Of a stretch of DNA of 64,000 nt, positions 8,818-17,556 are shown in pieces. Each line of letters opens with the position of its first letter. The stretch's first letter is position 1. The stretch covers positions 436,922-500,921 of the forward strand of contig DKPP01000011.1 in the NCBI GenBank assembly GCA_002471255.1. Direction: 5' to 3'. This stretch comes from Akkermansiaceae bacterium UBA7331. Lineage in GTDB: Bacteria; Verrucomicrobiota; Verrucomicrobiia; Verrucomicrobiales; Akkermansiaceae. Under the pieces are notes generated by a model, which saw only the letters and a list, made by a program, of their open reading frames with translations, did not search any database and was not told where the DNA came from. Made by a program: the position numbers and the translations under genes.

Positions 8818-9921
8818 ATGATGAGTAATACGTGGAGACAGACTATTGGGGTGGTATGGATGATCGCCTTTCTATGGCTACTAATATTAGTAGCTATTCC
8901 TTCGGCTTATGAGATGTATCAAGCGGAGCAAATAAGGGTTACTGATTATACGATTGCCGAAGGGTTTAAAAATGGGCTGAACCTATATGGCTTGAAGGTT
9001 AAGCCGTCACTTGATTGGATCGTGCTTAATCTTTGGTGGTTAGCTTTGCCGGTCATCTTTTTCATCGGTAGTATATTCTTTGTTCCTAGGAAATTATCTG
9101 CAGTAGTCGCCTGTTTCGGTTGGTCTTGCCTCTTATGGTATATTATTGCTCCGTTTTTAAAGATATTTTTGCCGGACTTTTACTATAGTAATACATTTTT
9201 AGATATTTGTATTGTGTTAGGCATTGTTACGATTGCTGTCTTTATTGTTCGCTATGTGGCTGTGCCTGTGCTTTGGCCTAGATTGATTGCCTACGATGTT
9301 GGTGGTATCACTCTTGATGATTTATCCCCTGAAAAGGGGAAAACCGTGGCTGAAATCAAAAAAGGGTTTAAATGTCATTCTCGCCAATTTTTATTTGGCA
9401 AAGCCGACGGCGAATTAGTAGAGAAATGGGGGGTAATAGCCAAAACGATTCAAACGCTGACTAAAACGCGCAAAAGACAGGTGATGACTATCATTTTTTG
9501 TCTGATCCTTTGGCCCGTATTAGTCTTTTTCGGTTCCGGCGGATCTAGAGGTGAGTTTGACCGTGATGTTAACCGTATGTGGCAAACGCAGCAAAATGAT
9601 AAGGGATTGTTAGTATCGACACCGATTGCTATGAATGCTGCTAAACGTGTATTTAACGATTCTTCGGGCTTTTTAATTGGTCTGACTAAAGATGAAGCAC
9701 TGAAGGTGTTAAAGATCGAGAAATTACAGCCAACTTATATTTTTTGTAAGCCTCGTTATGATTTCGAAGCAAACGAGACCATTATGAGTCTATCTGATGG
9801 TAAGAATACTCGCATTTTATTAGCCGGATTTGACACTGATAAGAAGATTTCCAGACTTTGGTCTGAATCCGGTCTGACTTTACTAAGCCGATATCTTAAG
9901 AAAAATACGGAAAAGCAGTAA
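8818..9921 (+). CDS. polytopic membrane protein of unknown function
   Basis: No family recognised in this 367-residue protein. Hydrophobic segments lie near residues 10-29, 70-90, 94-118, 126-150 and 225-245, separated by a cytoplasmic-looking charged stretch around 160-225. The C-terminal 110 residues are soluble and contain TKDEALKVLKIE and a FCKPRYDF stretch. It follows the TolC-like gene by 43 bases in the same direction, so a transcription unit with it is likely. It converges with the next gene with only five bases between stop codons and no visible terminator. Confidence 0.75.
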   Translation: MMSNTWRQTIGVVWMIAFLWLLILVAIPSAYEMYQAEQIRVTDYTIAEGFKNGLNLYGLKVKPSLDWIVLNLWWLALPVIFFIGSIFFVPRKLSAVVACFGWSCLLWYIIAPFLKIFLPDFYYSNTFLDICIVLGIVTIAVFIVRYVAVPVLWPRLIAYDVGGITLDDLSPEKGKTVAEIKKGFKCHSRQFLFGKADGELVEKWGVIAKTIQTLTKTRKRQVMTIIFCLILWPVLVFFGSGGSRGEFDRDVNRMWQTQQNDKGLLVSTPIAMNAAKRVFNDSSGFLIGLTKDEALKVLKIEKLQPTYIFCKPRYDFEANETIMSLSDGKNTRILLAGFDTDKKISRLWSESGLTLLSRYLKKNTEKQ

Positions 9922-9926
9922 ATTGT

Positions 9927-10742
9927 CTACACTCCCGGGCGTTGAGGAGGGATAAGTTCAATTTTTCCGTCCTCAATTTGTATATGTAAGCCACTATCGA
10001 TGATTAAATCAATGAGGTCTTCTGTGGCTTCAGCTAGGTTTTCTAGCGCCGGTGTAAGGAAGTAGATATAACCTTGAGGTACGGGTAAAGATCCTATTTT
10101 TCCACCTACAGGGATAGAGCCAAAAAAGGTTTCATCATTTTGGAATTCGCATTTTGTACGAATGTCTTGTTGGCTATCCCCCAAGGTTTGTGTTGGTGTG
10201 ATATAGGCCGAAACGGTTTGTTTACCATCGGTGCCTATGTTTCTCACGATGATTATTTCGATATAACCTTGTGGCACAGTGCCATCATGAGTGGTCTTTC
10301 CTTGATGAAATTTAATCCCAATAGTGGGGGATGAAGCTAAAATGGTCATAGGACCATGTTGTACAGCGGTGAGATTTGCCGCTAAGTAGCGATTAACATC
10401 AGCTTCTGTTAGTGTAAGTGAGCGTTCTTGTTGTACGCTCTTTTTGATCAGGGCAGGGATGTCCGGAGCATTTTCGGGTTGGTTATAACCATCAATCTCC
10501 GAGATGTCTTGAGGTGCCCATGAATAATAGATACCTAACCCCATTAAACCTAATATAGCGATTGTTGCGAGGAAAATGATAAAGCCGATTAAAGAGAACG
10601 GAGCTCTTTCCGCTGCTTTTTGGGCTTGTTTTTTAGCGATAAATCCCTGTTCCAAATCTTGAGAATAATCATCTCTAGGTGGGAGATGATTCACATGTTT
10701 GGACAACTCCTTATCGGTTTGTTCTTCGTCGCGATCGCTCAT
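9927..10742 (-). CDS. single-pass membrane protein of unknown function
   Basis: This 271-residue protein has a charged cytoplasmic N-terminus (about 45 residues), one membrane helix around residues 47-70 (LIGFIIFLATIAILGLMGLG) and a periplasmic domain of roughly 200 residues with mixed beta content. The domain includes LTEADVNRYLAANLTA near residue 115, a pattern seen in lipid- or ligand-binding periplasmic domains but not diagnostic. It is immediately downstream of menB on the same strand (29 bases), so the two are likely co-transcribed. I cannot assign a function. Confidence 0.75.
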   Translation of the reverse strand: MSDRDEEQTDKELSKHVNHLPPRDDYSQDLEQGFIAKKQAQKAAERAPFSLIGFIIFLATIAILGLMGLGIYYSWAPQDISEIDGYNQPENAPDIPALIKKSVQQERSLTLTEADVNRYLAANLTAVQHGPMTILASSPTIGIKFHQGKTTHDGTVPQGYIEIIIVRNIGTDGKQTVSAYITPTQTLGDSQQDIRTKCEFQNDETFFGSIPVGGKIGSLPVPQGYIYFLTPALENLAEATEDLIDLIIDSGLHIQIEDGKIELIPPQRPGV

Positions 10743-10771
10743 TAGGTCTAGTGGGGCTTAAAATTTCTTGT

Positions 10772-11596
10772 TTAAGGAACTCTAGGGAATTTGGAAAAGT
10801 CAGGTTTGCGTTTTTCTACAAAAGAATTACGACCTTCTTTTGCTTCTTCGCTCATGTAATAGAGCAGAGTGGCATTGCCTGCCAAGTCTAGTAAGCCCAT
10901 TTGGCCGTCACAGTCCGCATTAAGCGATGCTTTAAGGCAGCGAAGGGCCAAGGGGCTATGCTCAAGCATTTCTCGGCACCATTGTAAGGTTTCTTTCTCC
11001 AGATCGGCTAGAGGAACAACTGTATTAACTAGTCCCATGTCTAAAGCTTGTTGTGCATCATATTGACGGCATAGGTACCAGATTTCGCGTGCTTTCTTTT
11101 GACCTACGATACGTGCTAAGTAAGAAGAACCTAATCCACCATCAAAAGAGCCTACCTTTGGACCTGTTTGACCAAATCTTGCATTGTCGGCAGCGATAGT
11201 TAAGTCACAAACAATGTGTAAAACGTGACCACCTCCGATAGCATATCCGGCTACCATAGCGACTACCGGTTTAGGCATGGTGCGAATCGTTCTCTGTACA
11301 TCAAGAATGTTTAAACGAGGTACCCCGTCATCTCCCACATAGCCGGCGTGTCCACGTACTTTTTGGTCACCACCGGAACAAAAAGCATGAGGTCCTTCAC
11401 CTGTCAAAATGATTACCCCTACTTTTGGGTCTTCATGAGCGGTATTTAAGGCGTTAAGTAGTTCCATCACTGTTTGAGGACGGAAGGCATTGCGTACTTC
11501 AGGGCGGTTAATAGTGATTTTAGCTATAGCTCCGTCATCAGTTGTTTCATATTTGATGTCGGTGTAATCTTTTACTTTTGTCCAATCGGCGCTCAT
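10772..11596 (-). CDS. menB: 1,4-dihydroxy-2-naphthoyl-CoA synthase
   Basis: This 274-residue crotonase-fold enzyme closes the second ring of the menaquinone nucleus, converting o-succinylbenzoyl-CoA to 1,4-dihydroxy-2-naphthoyl-CoA. MenB-specific features include ITINRPEVRNAFRPQTV near residue 27, FCSGGDQKVRGHAGYVGDDG near 72, the oxyanion-hole stretch AGYAIGGGHVLH, FGQTGPKVGSFDGGLGSSYLAR and the C-terminal EGRNSFVEKRKPDFSKFPR. It shows that this organism uses menaquinone in respiration. No other men genes are in the window. Cytoplasmic; assignment certain. Confidence 0.97.
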   Translation of the reverse strand: MSADWTKVKDYTDIKYETTDDGAIAKITINRPEVRNAFRPQTVMELLNALNTAHEDPKVGVIILTGEGPHAFCSGGDQKVRGHAGYVGDDGVPRLNILDVQRTIRTMPKPVVAMVAGYAIGGGHVLHIVCDLTIAADNARFGQTGPKVGSFDGGLGSSYLARIVGQKKAREIWYLCRQYDAQQALDMGLVNTVVPLADLEKETLQWCREMLEHSPLALRCLKASLNADCDGQMGLLDLAGNATLLYYMSEEAKEGRNSFVEKRKPDFSKFPRVP

Positions 11597-11684
11597 GTCT
11601 ACAGATTGTATGCAATAATCTAACTATGAAAAGTGAAAAGTAGAGTTCTCTCCGTGGTTGACGTATTCATTTTATCTGAATACG

Positions 11685-11723
11685 AAAAAGCCTTGCGAGA
11701 TAAAATCAACCGCAAGGCTTTTT
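11685..11723 (-). terminator. terminator of the tRNA-Phe/tRNA-Pro operon
   Basis: A 13-base perfect inverted repeat (AAAAAGCCTTGCG and its complement) ends the minus-strand tRNA transcript with a T run. Because the arms begin and end with A and T runs it can work in both directions. A second eight-base stem (CGTATTCA / TGAATACG, 11662-11684) lies directly beyond it. Confidence 0.8.
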
Positions 11724-11731
11724 CTTTTAAA

Positions 11732-11808
11732 TGGTCGGGAAGACAGGATTCGAACCTGCGACATCCTGTTCCCAAAACAGGCGCTCTACCAAGCTGAGCT
11801 ACTTCCCG
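11732..11808 (-). tRNA. tRNA-Pro (UGG)
   Basis: The minus strand folds into a 77-base cloverleaf with acceptor stem CGGGAAG/CTTCCCG, D-arm GCTCAG, anticodon stem CCTGT/ACAGG around the loop TTTGGGA (anticodon TGG, proline), T-arm with GGTTCGAATCC, and an encoded CCA end. It is the second gene of a two-tRNA operon with tRNA-Phe. Confidence 0.97.
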
Positions 11809-11827
11809 ATGTCGTTCTTCGTTGGGA

Positions 11828-11903
11828 TGGTGGCTCGGGACGGGATCGAACCGCCGACACGGGGATTTTCAATCCCCTGCTCTACCGACTGAGCTACCGA
11901 GCC
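11828..11903 (-). tRNA. tRNA-Phe (GAA)
   Basis: The minus strand gives a 76-base cloverleaf: acceptor GGCTCGG/CCGAGCC, D-arm GCTCAG, anticodon stem GGGGA/TCCCC around TTGAAAA (anticodon GAA, phenylalanine), T-loop GTTCGATCC, and encoded CCA. It is the first gene of the operon, about 20 bases before tRNA-Pro. Confidence 0.97.
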
Positions 11904-11942
11904 ATCGTTGCTTCCCTCGCTCTTGGCGTGGGGTGCGGGGAG

Positions 11943-11971
11943 AATCTACACCGTTTAAACTTTTATTGCAA
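11943..11971 (-). promoter_or_regulatory. promoter of the tRNA-Phe/tRNA-Pro operon
   Basis: On the minus strand, -35 TTGCAA and -10 TAGATT are separated by exactly 17 bases. The predicted start is about 33 bases before mature tRNA-Phe. The same two hexamers occur before tRNA-Gly, which strengthens the call. Confidence 0.65.
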
Positions 11972-12052
11972 GAAAAAACTATAAATAAATGAGAATATTT
12001 TTTCGATTTTTGTTGAGAATTTGCACAATATATTGTTTATGAGATAATTGTG

Positions 12053-12910
12053 TTAAAGAAGAAAAATGATTAAAAATGAGCCTGCGCTCACGCAAAGCCA
12101 TGAAAGGCCATCTAATGCCAGTAAAGATAGGTGTTTTTTGAGTCGATCAAGTGCAAATAAAAGGGCTGCACTGATGGAAAATGCGTAGTAAATCCATGCT
12201 TCTTCTCGATAATCGCCAAAATGGTGGGCAGTAATGAGGCAGGCGACGATGAAAATAGCGATACATCCTAGCATAACTAGTGAGGATGGATCATTTTCAA
12301 AATCAGACTCAGTTTCTTCTCTAAACCAAACATCCCAAGATATACCGCGTAGAGTAAGTAGAATGATCAAGTACCAAACCGGTTGAGCGACCGAATAGAC
12401 GATGCTTCCTTGGGTCATGCCATATAAATACCCCGGAATAGCTGCTCCGAGACCAAAAGCAAATGAAGATAAGGCGATCAATGCCATATTTTTTGACGAC
12501 GATGGTTTTTTGATCGCTATAGGCAATAATAATAAGAAGAGCAGTGTGGCAATACCTGGTGTGATGGCGTATTCGAAAATCACCACACCTAATCTAAATA
12601 GTAATAACCAAGACCCTGCTATGCTGGCTAAAATGACCAAAAAGCCTAATATGAAGCAATGTCGCTTCGTAAATGATAGTATTTCGTCTTGTTCTACTTT
12701 CGGATCTCTTGCGATAACACGTATGATTCGGCCGCCCATGACGATGCACCACACGGCTACGAATAAAAATTGATATAATTTAGACGGAGAAATAACTACA
12801 TATAAGAACTCCGTAAATGCCAAGGCCCACAGAGTAGCTGCGACAGGTATATCAAGTCCCAGTAGAAAAAACCATTCCCACCATTGGGGTTTGACATATG
12901 ATTTAGGCAT
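12053..12910 (-). CDS. polytopic membrane protein of unknown function
   Basis: The 285-residue protein is hydrophobic throughout, with about eight or nine membrane helices (for example residues 15-40, 45-62, 85-107, 110-132, 140-165, 172-188, 210-228, 238-255 and 266-285). Short charged loops such as RVIARDPKVEQDE and REETESDFENDP lie between them. I see no catalytic or transport signature; UbiA-type prenyltransferase Asp-rich motifs are absent. It stands alone between the tRNA operon and the glycan locus, divergent from the latter. Function unknown. Confidence 0.75.
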   Translation of the reverse strand: MPKSYVKPQWWEWFFLLGLDIPVAATLWALAFTEFLYVVISPSKLYQFLFVAVWCIVMGGRIIRVIARDPKVEQDEILSFTKRHCFILGFLVILASIAGSWLLLFRLGVVIFEYAITPGIATLLFLLLLPIAIKKPSSSKNMALIALSSFAFGLGAAIPGYLYGMTQGSIVYSVAQPVWYLIILLTLRGISWDVWFREETESDFENDPSSLVMLGCIAIFIVACLITAHHFGDYREEAWIYYAFSISAALLFALDRLKKHLSLLALDGLSWLCVSAGSFLIIFLL

Positions 12911-13079
12911 TTTGAGTTAATCTATAGTGATGAAGAGATAATGCAAGAATGCGAGTTGTCATGACGAAAAAATCAAACCAAGGATCGCTAAATTATGGGT
13001 GGTGCTTTTAGACCAACATTTTAAGAATGACACCAGGCAATGGTTTAGCTAGAATCACGCCAATCATCAGAAAAAGCTC

Positions 13080-14060
13080 ATGACAATTTATTCATCAGAA
13101 TGGAAGTTATCGTCAAAACTTCCTGATAATGTCGGGTTTGCCGGAATGTATGCAGGCAACCATAAGGGAACCCTTATCTGTGCAGGTGGTGCTAACTTTC
13201 CAGTTAAGCCAATGCTGGAAGGTGGTCCTAAAACCTGGACGGATCGTGTGTTTGTGCAACCAAAAGGAACCAAGGAATGGATCGTCGCCAATATGCCGAT
13301 GGCTCTTGCTTATGGTAGTTCCGTTTCTTTGCCTCAAGGTGTGTTATGTATAGGTGGCTGTGACCAAACCGGTCATAAAAACGATGTGTTTCTTCTATCT
13401 TGGCATCATGATACTCTTGAAACTGTTGTTTATCCTTCTTTGCCTAAGGCACTTGCTTATTCTGTTGCCACAGTATGTGAAAACAAAGTTTATGTCATGA
13501 GTGGATGCGAAGCCCCGGGCGAGCAAGATTGCACGAATGAAATGTGGAGCCTTGATTTAGATAATGTTTCGATGGGTTGGGTTCCTGCTCCTGCCTTACC
13601 AGGTAGAGGCCGTTTCTTATGTCAGGTCGCTACTTATGAAGAGAATATTTACGTATTAGGTGGTATTGGTCTCATCAAGGGTGATGATAAATATCAACGT
13701 GAGCTTTTAACAGAAGCTTGGTCATATACTCCATCTGAAGGTTGGAAGCAACTCGAGTCAATGCCTTATGCTATCGCTGCTGCGCCAACTCCGGCTCCCG
13801 TGTCCCCAGGTGGTAATATCTATCTTTTAGGAGGGGACGAAGGTTCCGGCAAACTTTACACTCCACAGACAAATCCGGGTTTCAAAAATCAATCATTGTG
13901 CTACAACAGTCAAAACGACACGTGGCATGATGGTGGTCAGATTGATGCGCCTAGAGCCGTATTACCTACTTGTGAGCGTGATGGGCTTTATTACCTATTT
14001 AATGGAGAAATCAAACCGGGGCTTCGTTCTAATGAAGTTTGGTCGGTGAACGTTCTCTAA
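13080..14060 (+). CDS. kelch-repeat cyclically permuted mutarotase, no signal peptide (NanM-like)
   Basis: This 326-residue protein is a kelch beta-propeller: repeated blade motifs ending in GG appear as LICAGGANFPVKP, GVLCIGGCDQTG, VYVMSGCEAPG, IYVLGGIG and IYLLGGDEGSG. The order and the GGANFP stretch match the cyclically permuted relatives of YjhT/NanM, the N-acetylneuraminate mutarotase that converts alpha- to beta-sialic acid. Unlike NanM it has no signal peptide, so it should act in the cytoplasm. It heads the glycan-foraging cluster, ending 29 bases before the start of a second kelch protein fused to a transporter. Sialic acid is the likely but unproved substrate, because no nanA, nanE or nanK is nearby. 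Confidence 0.85.
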   Translation: MTIYSSEWKLSSKLPDNVGFAGMYAGNHKGTLICAGGANFPVKPMLEGGPKTWTDRVFVQPKGTKEWIVANMPMALAYGSSVSLPQGVLCIGGCDQTGHKNDVFLLSWHHDTLETVVYPSLPKALAYSVATVCENKVYVMSGCEAPGEQDCTNEMWSLDLDNVSMGWVPAPALPGRGRFLCQVATYEENIYVLGGIGLIKGDDKYQRELLTEAWSYTPSEGWKQLESMPYAIAAAPTPAPVSPGGNIYLLGGDEGSGKLYTPQTNPGFKNQSLCYNSQNDTWHDGGQIDAPRAVLPTCERDGLYYLFNGEIKPGLRSNEVWSVNVL

Positions 14061-14089
14061 CACACCATAAACAAAAACACCAAATCACC

Positions 14090-16618
14090 ATGCTTAAAAC
14101 GATTAACCGTTTGCACAAAGGTCTGATGACTGGTATCGCCCTCATGATGATGGGCGTTGCCTCTCTATCCTCTGCCCAAGCGGAGTTAAAACTAAGTGAA
14201 AAGACTGAATCCGTTCCCGCTATTCCCGATCAATTCGGCAAAGCCGGTATGGCTGCATCAACAATTATGGATGGCGACGAGCCTACCATTATTGCACTAG
14301 GGGGAGCTAATTTCCCTTACGAACAACCTCATGCTGAAGGTTCTAAGAAAGTATTTTACAAAGATATTTACATTCTTCGTAATAATCAGTGGGTTAAAGT
14401 TGGCGAATTGCCTGAACCACTTGCTTATTCTGCTTATGCGGCATCTCCAAGAGGTATCGTTGTAGCCGGTGGCTGCAATGAAAATGGCCATACAAATAAA
14501 GCATGGTTAATCAGTCTGGATAAAAAAGATTCTTCTAAGGTGCAAATTACGGCATTGCCTAATTTACCCAAGAGTCTAGCTTATCCTGCCATGGCCACGA
14601 TGAACAATCGTTTATATGTGATCGGTGGTCAAGAGCAAGAGAACTCTCCTACAGCTTTAAAAGACATCTATGTGATGGATTTGGTTGCTGCGGCTTCTGA
14701 AGATGAGGCTCAGCGTAAAGAAGCAGAGTGGGTGAAGGTGGGTGATATCCCTTCTGATGGTCGTATTTTGGCTACAGCCGGCTCATCTGATGGTCGTATT
14801 TACATCATGGGCGGTTGCTCATTGAAAGATGGTAAGCGTACCTATTTAGATGAAGTACTTGTTTTCAATCCGCTTAATAAATCCGAACAATGGGTTGCTA
14901 CGGATGTTAAGATGCCAAAGGCTATTGCGGCGGCTGCTACTCCAGCACCTGCACGTGAATCTTGCATATTGATTATTGGTGGTGATGATGGTAGCCAAGT
15001 AGGCGTATCTCCTGATCAGCATAAAGGTCAATTAAACACCGTATTAATTTTTGATACCAAAAATAATACATGGAAAACATCCGATATTAAATGGTCTCAA
15101 GGTATCGCCACCGCTCCATCCGTAACTTTAAAAGAGTCCGTTTATACGATTAGTGGTGAAACGGCTCCCCGTGTACGTACGAATTTAATTCAAGGGATGG
15201 AAGCCGGTTATACAATCACTTTCTATTTGATTGACTGGTTTATTTTCGCCATTGCCATTCTTGTATTGGTGATTTTGGCTCTTCAAATTAAGAAATATGG
15301 CATGGGTAATATCTCCATGGCATTAGGTAAAGCTAATGATAACCCGAGTAAGTATGCTTGGGGTGTTGTTGCTTTATTGTGGTTTGTAGCCATGCTTAAT
15401 TACTTTGACCGTCAGCTTTTGACAACTATCCGCGAACCTATTGTTCGTGATATTCCTCAGACGGAAGCTCAGTTCGGTTTATTGACCGCTATTTTCTTGT
15501 TCATTTACGCGAGTTTGAGCCCGGTGGGTGGTTTCTTAGCAGACCGTTTTTCTCGTCGTGTCGTGATCATGGTTTCTTTGGTAGTTTGGTCTGCCGTTAC
15601 TTGGATCACAGGTCACGTAGAAAACTATAACCAACTTTTGGTTGCTCGTGCTTTGATGGGTATTTCCGAAGCTTGTTATATTCCTGCCGCTTTAGCGTTA
15701 ATTACAGACTTCCATCGTGGTAAGACCCGTTCTTTGGCTACCGGTATTCACATGAGTGGTATTTACACCGGTATGGCTATTGCCGGCTTTGGCGGTAGTT
15801 TGTCCGAGTGGGCCGGCTGGCGTATGACTTTCGGCTTGTTTGGTTTGGTTGGTGTGCTTTATGCGGTTATTCTTATCATTTTCTTGAAAGATCCTTCCGA
15901 AGAAACTCCTTCCGAATTGGCTCAGGACTTAGGTGCCACTTCCGATGAAGCTAAGACTATTGCCGTTGAAGAATTCAAACCGAGCTTTAAGGATATCGCC
16001 AAAGGCTTATTCAAAAAGCCTGCTTTCTGGTTATTGATCGGCGTGATGGTAGGTTCCGGTGCTGCCAACTGGCTAGTGCTTGCGTGGTTGCCAACATTAT
16101 TGAAAGATAAGTTCAATTTGAGCTTGGGCGATGCAGGTATTCATGCCACGTTCTGGAACTCTTTGGCCAAATATGTAGCCGTTATTTTAGGTGCTATTAT
16201 TGCAGACCGATTAGCTACCAGAGCTGCTAGGGGTCGTCAGATTGTGCCTTCTATTACTTACTTTATTGCAGCTCCGTTGGTATTTTGTTCTGCCTTTATC
16301 GGTAACTTCTCTATTGAAGGTATTGTGACCGGTTTCGGTATCTTTATTACGATGATCGCCTTCCAAGGTATCGCTCAAGGTTCTCTTGATGCAACCTTGA
16401 TGCCGATTCTTCGTTCCCATATCGATGAACGATTCTCAGCGACCGGTTATGGTATGTTGAACTTAGCCAGTGCCGGTGTAGGTGGTTTAACCGTTCTAAT
16501 GGGTGGTAAATTGAAAGACATGGGCTTTGAATTGACAACAGTCTTTTCTGCGTCCGGTGTCTTGATTTTAGTTTGCGCCATTTGTTTGTATTTCTTACCA
16601 AAACCACAAAAGAAATAA
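14090..16618 (+). CDS. fusion of exported kelch mutarotase and MFS transporter
   Basis: From ATG 14090 the protein has 842 residues; an in-frame start at 14039 would put 17 charged residues before the signal peptide, so I reject it. Residues 1-31 are a signal peptide (cleavage near SAQA). Residues about 32-362 form a kelch propeller with ALGGANFPYEQP, VVAGGCNENG, LYVIGGQEQ, IYIMGGCS and LIIGGDDGS blades, like the preceding gene. A membrane helix near 380-398 leads into a 12-helix MFS permease (about 423-842) with LNYFDRQLLTTI, GGFLADRFSRR and a second-half LAKYVAVILGAIIADRLATR. The layout places a periplasmic mutarotase at the mouth of a sugar-acid importer, probably for sialic acid or a similar sugar. 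Confidence 0.9.
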   Translation: MLKTINRLHKGLMTGIALMMMGVASLSSAQAELKLSEKTESVPAIPDQFGKAGMAASTIMDGDEPTIIALGGANFPYEQPHAEGSKKVFYKDIYILRNNQWVKVGELPEPLAYSAYAASPRGIVVAGGCNENGHTNKAWLISLDKKDSSKVQITALPNLPKSLAYPAMATMNNRLYVIGGQEQENSPTALKDIYVMDLVAAASEDEAQRKEAEWVKVGDIPSDGRILATAGSSDGRIYIMGGCSLKDGKRTYLDEVLVFNPLNKSEQWVATDVKMPKAIAAAATPAPARESCILIIGGDDGSQVGVSPDQHKGQLNTVLIFDTKNNTWKTSDIKWSQGIATAPSVTLKESVYTISGETAPRVRTNLIQGMEAGYTITFYLIDWFIFAIAILVLVILALQIKKYGMGNISMALGKANDNPSKYAWGVVALLWFVAMLNYFDRQLLTTIREPIVRDIPQTEAQFGLLTAIFLFIYASLSPVGGFLADRFSRRVVIMVSLVVWSAVTWITGHVENYNQLLVARALMGISEACYIPAALALITDFHRGKTRSLATGIHMSGIYTGMAIAGFGGSLSEWAGWRMTFGLFGLVGVLYAVILIIFLKDPSEETPSELAQDLGATSDEAKTIAVEEFKPSFKDIAKGLFKKPAFWLLIGVMVGSGAANWLVLAWLPTLLKDKFNLSLGDAGIHATFWNSLAKYVAVILGAIIADRLATRAARGRQIVPSITYFIAAPLVFCSAFIGNFSIEGIVTGFGIFITMIAFQGIAQGSLDATLMPILRSHIDERFSATGYGMLNLASAGVGGLTVLMGGKLKDMGFELTTVFSASGVLILVCAICLYFLPKPQKK

Positions 16619-16622
16619 GTTG

Positions 16623-17435
16623 ATGAACTATAAGCTTAAGTTATCTACTTTGCTCTTTGCTTCCGTCTTGTGTGGAAGCTTAGCAGCAGCTGCTCCTAAA
16701 AAGGATCAAGGGCCGTTTCCTCCTGATTTAACTCAAGAAGAGGTCCTAAAGCGTAATGAAACTTTACCGGATTACAAAGCATTACACGCTTTGGTTGCCG
16801 ATAAGAAAAAGAACATCCTTTGGGTGATTACCGGTGATAGTATTACTCATGGTTGTATGCATACCCATGGTCTTCGCTCATATCCCGAGCACTGGATGGA
16901 GTTCGTTAAGTGGGAGCTTCGACGTACTGACGATATTGTGGTTAATTCCGGTATCAGCGGAGAGATCACTACGGGTACCTTAAATAAATTTGATTGGCGT
17001 GTCGGTCAATTTAAACCTCAAGTCGTATCCATCAATTTGGGTATGAATGATGTTGTTAAGATGGGACCTGCAAAGCTTCAAGAATACAAAAAGAATCTTG
17101 AGACTCTTGTAGAAAAAGTACGCAAATTGAAGGCGATTCCTATTTTACAGATCACGAGCCCAACGATTAACATGACCGACGCTCGTGCAAAGAATTTGGA
17201 TCAATTCTGGAAAGCTATTTATGAAGTAGCTCAAGAGAAAAAAGTCCTCTTAGTGGATCATGGTTCACATTGGAAAGCATTTGCTTCGGAACCGGCAGTC
17301 CGTAAATCTTGGATGAATGATGCGATTCACCCAAATGGTAAAGGCCATGCAGAGATGTACAAAAAAATGGCCTATGACCTTGGATTTTTCGATCCTAATA
17401 AGCCTACAAGCAAACTAGGGGATAAAACTTTATAG
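16623..17435 (+). CDS. exported SGNH/GDSL-type hydrolase (probable carbohydrate esterase)
   Basis: Starting at ATG 16623 (a TTG three bases earlier is unlikely), this 270-residue protein has a signal peptide ending near AAAA. All SGNH blocks are present: Ser73 in TGDSITHG, Gly110 in VVNSGISGE, Asn142 in LGMNDVV, and Asp233/His236 in NDAIHPNGKGH. Such enzymes often remove O-acetyl groups from sugars; next to mutarotase, GH109 and GH95 genes, a sialate or glycan O-acetylesterase role is plausible. It follows the fused mutarotase-transporter gene by four bases, so they are co-transcribed, and a terminator ends the unit. Confidence 0.88.
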   Translation: MNYKLKLSTLLFASVLCGSLAAAAPKKDQGPFPPDLTQEEVLKRNETLPDYKALHALVADKKKNILWVITGDSITHGCMHTHGLRSYPEHWMEFVKWELRRTDDIVVNSGISGEITTGTLNKFDWRVGQFKPQVVSINLGMNDVVKMGPAKLQEYKKNLETLVEKVRKLKAIPILQITSPTINMTDARAKNLDQFWKAIYEVAQEKKVLLVDHGSHWKAFASEPAVRKSWMNDAIHPNGKGHAEMYKKMAYDLGFFDPNKPTSKLGDKTL

Positions 17436-17460
17436 GTTATTTGTATTTTATCGAGGAAAA

Positions 17461-17492
17461 GGCATCAGGTTTTGACCTGGTGCCTTTTTTTT
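17461..17492 (+). terminator. terminator after the SGNH esterase gene
   Basis: A ten-base stem (GGCATCAGGT / ACCTGGTGCC, one G-T pair) with a TTTG loop is followed by eight T residues. It closes the mutarotase-transporter-esterase transcript. Confidence 0.9.
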
Positions 17493-17556
17493 GCATGAAA
17501 GAATATATTTTTCTCATCCGTAGCATTATTAATTAATTTTTTATATATTTAAGGCA

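Noticed and set aside
11658..11984. Plus-strand open frame across the two tRNAs
   Set aside because: It is a translation of tRNA-Pro and tRNA-Phe sequences, a well-known false protein type.
14039..14090. Earlier in-frame start for the mutarotase-MFS fusion
   Set aside because: It would overlap the previous gene and place charged residues before the signal peptide; ATG 14090 gives a normal signal peptide.
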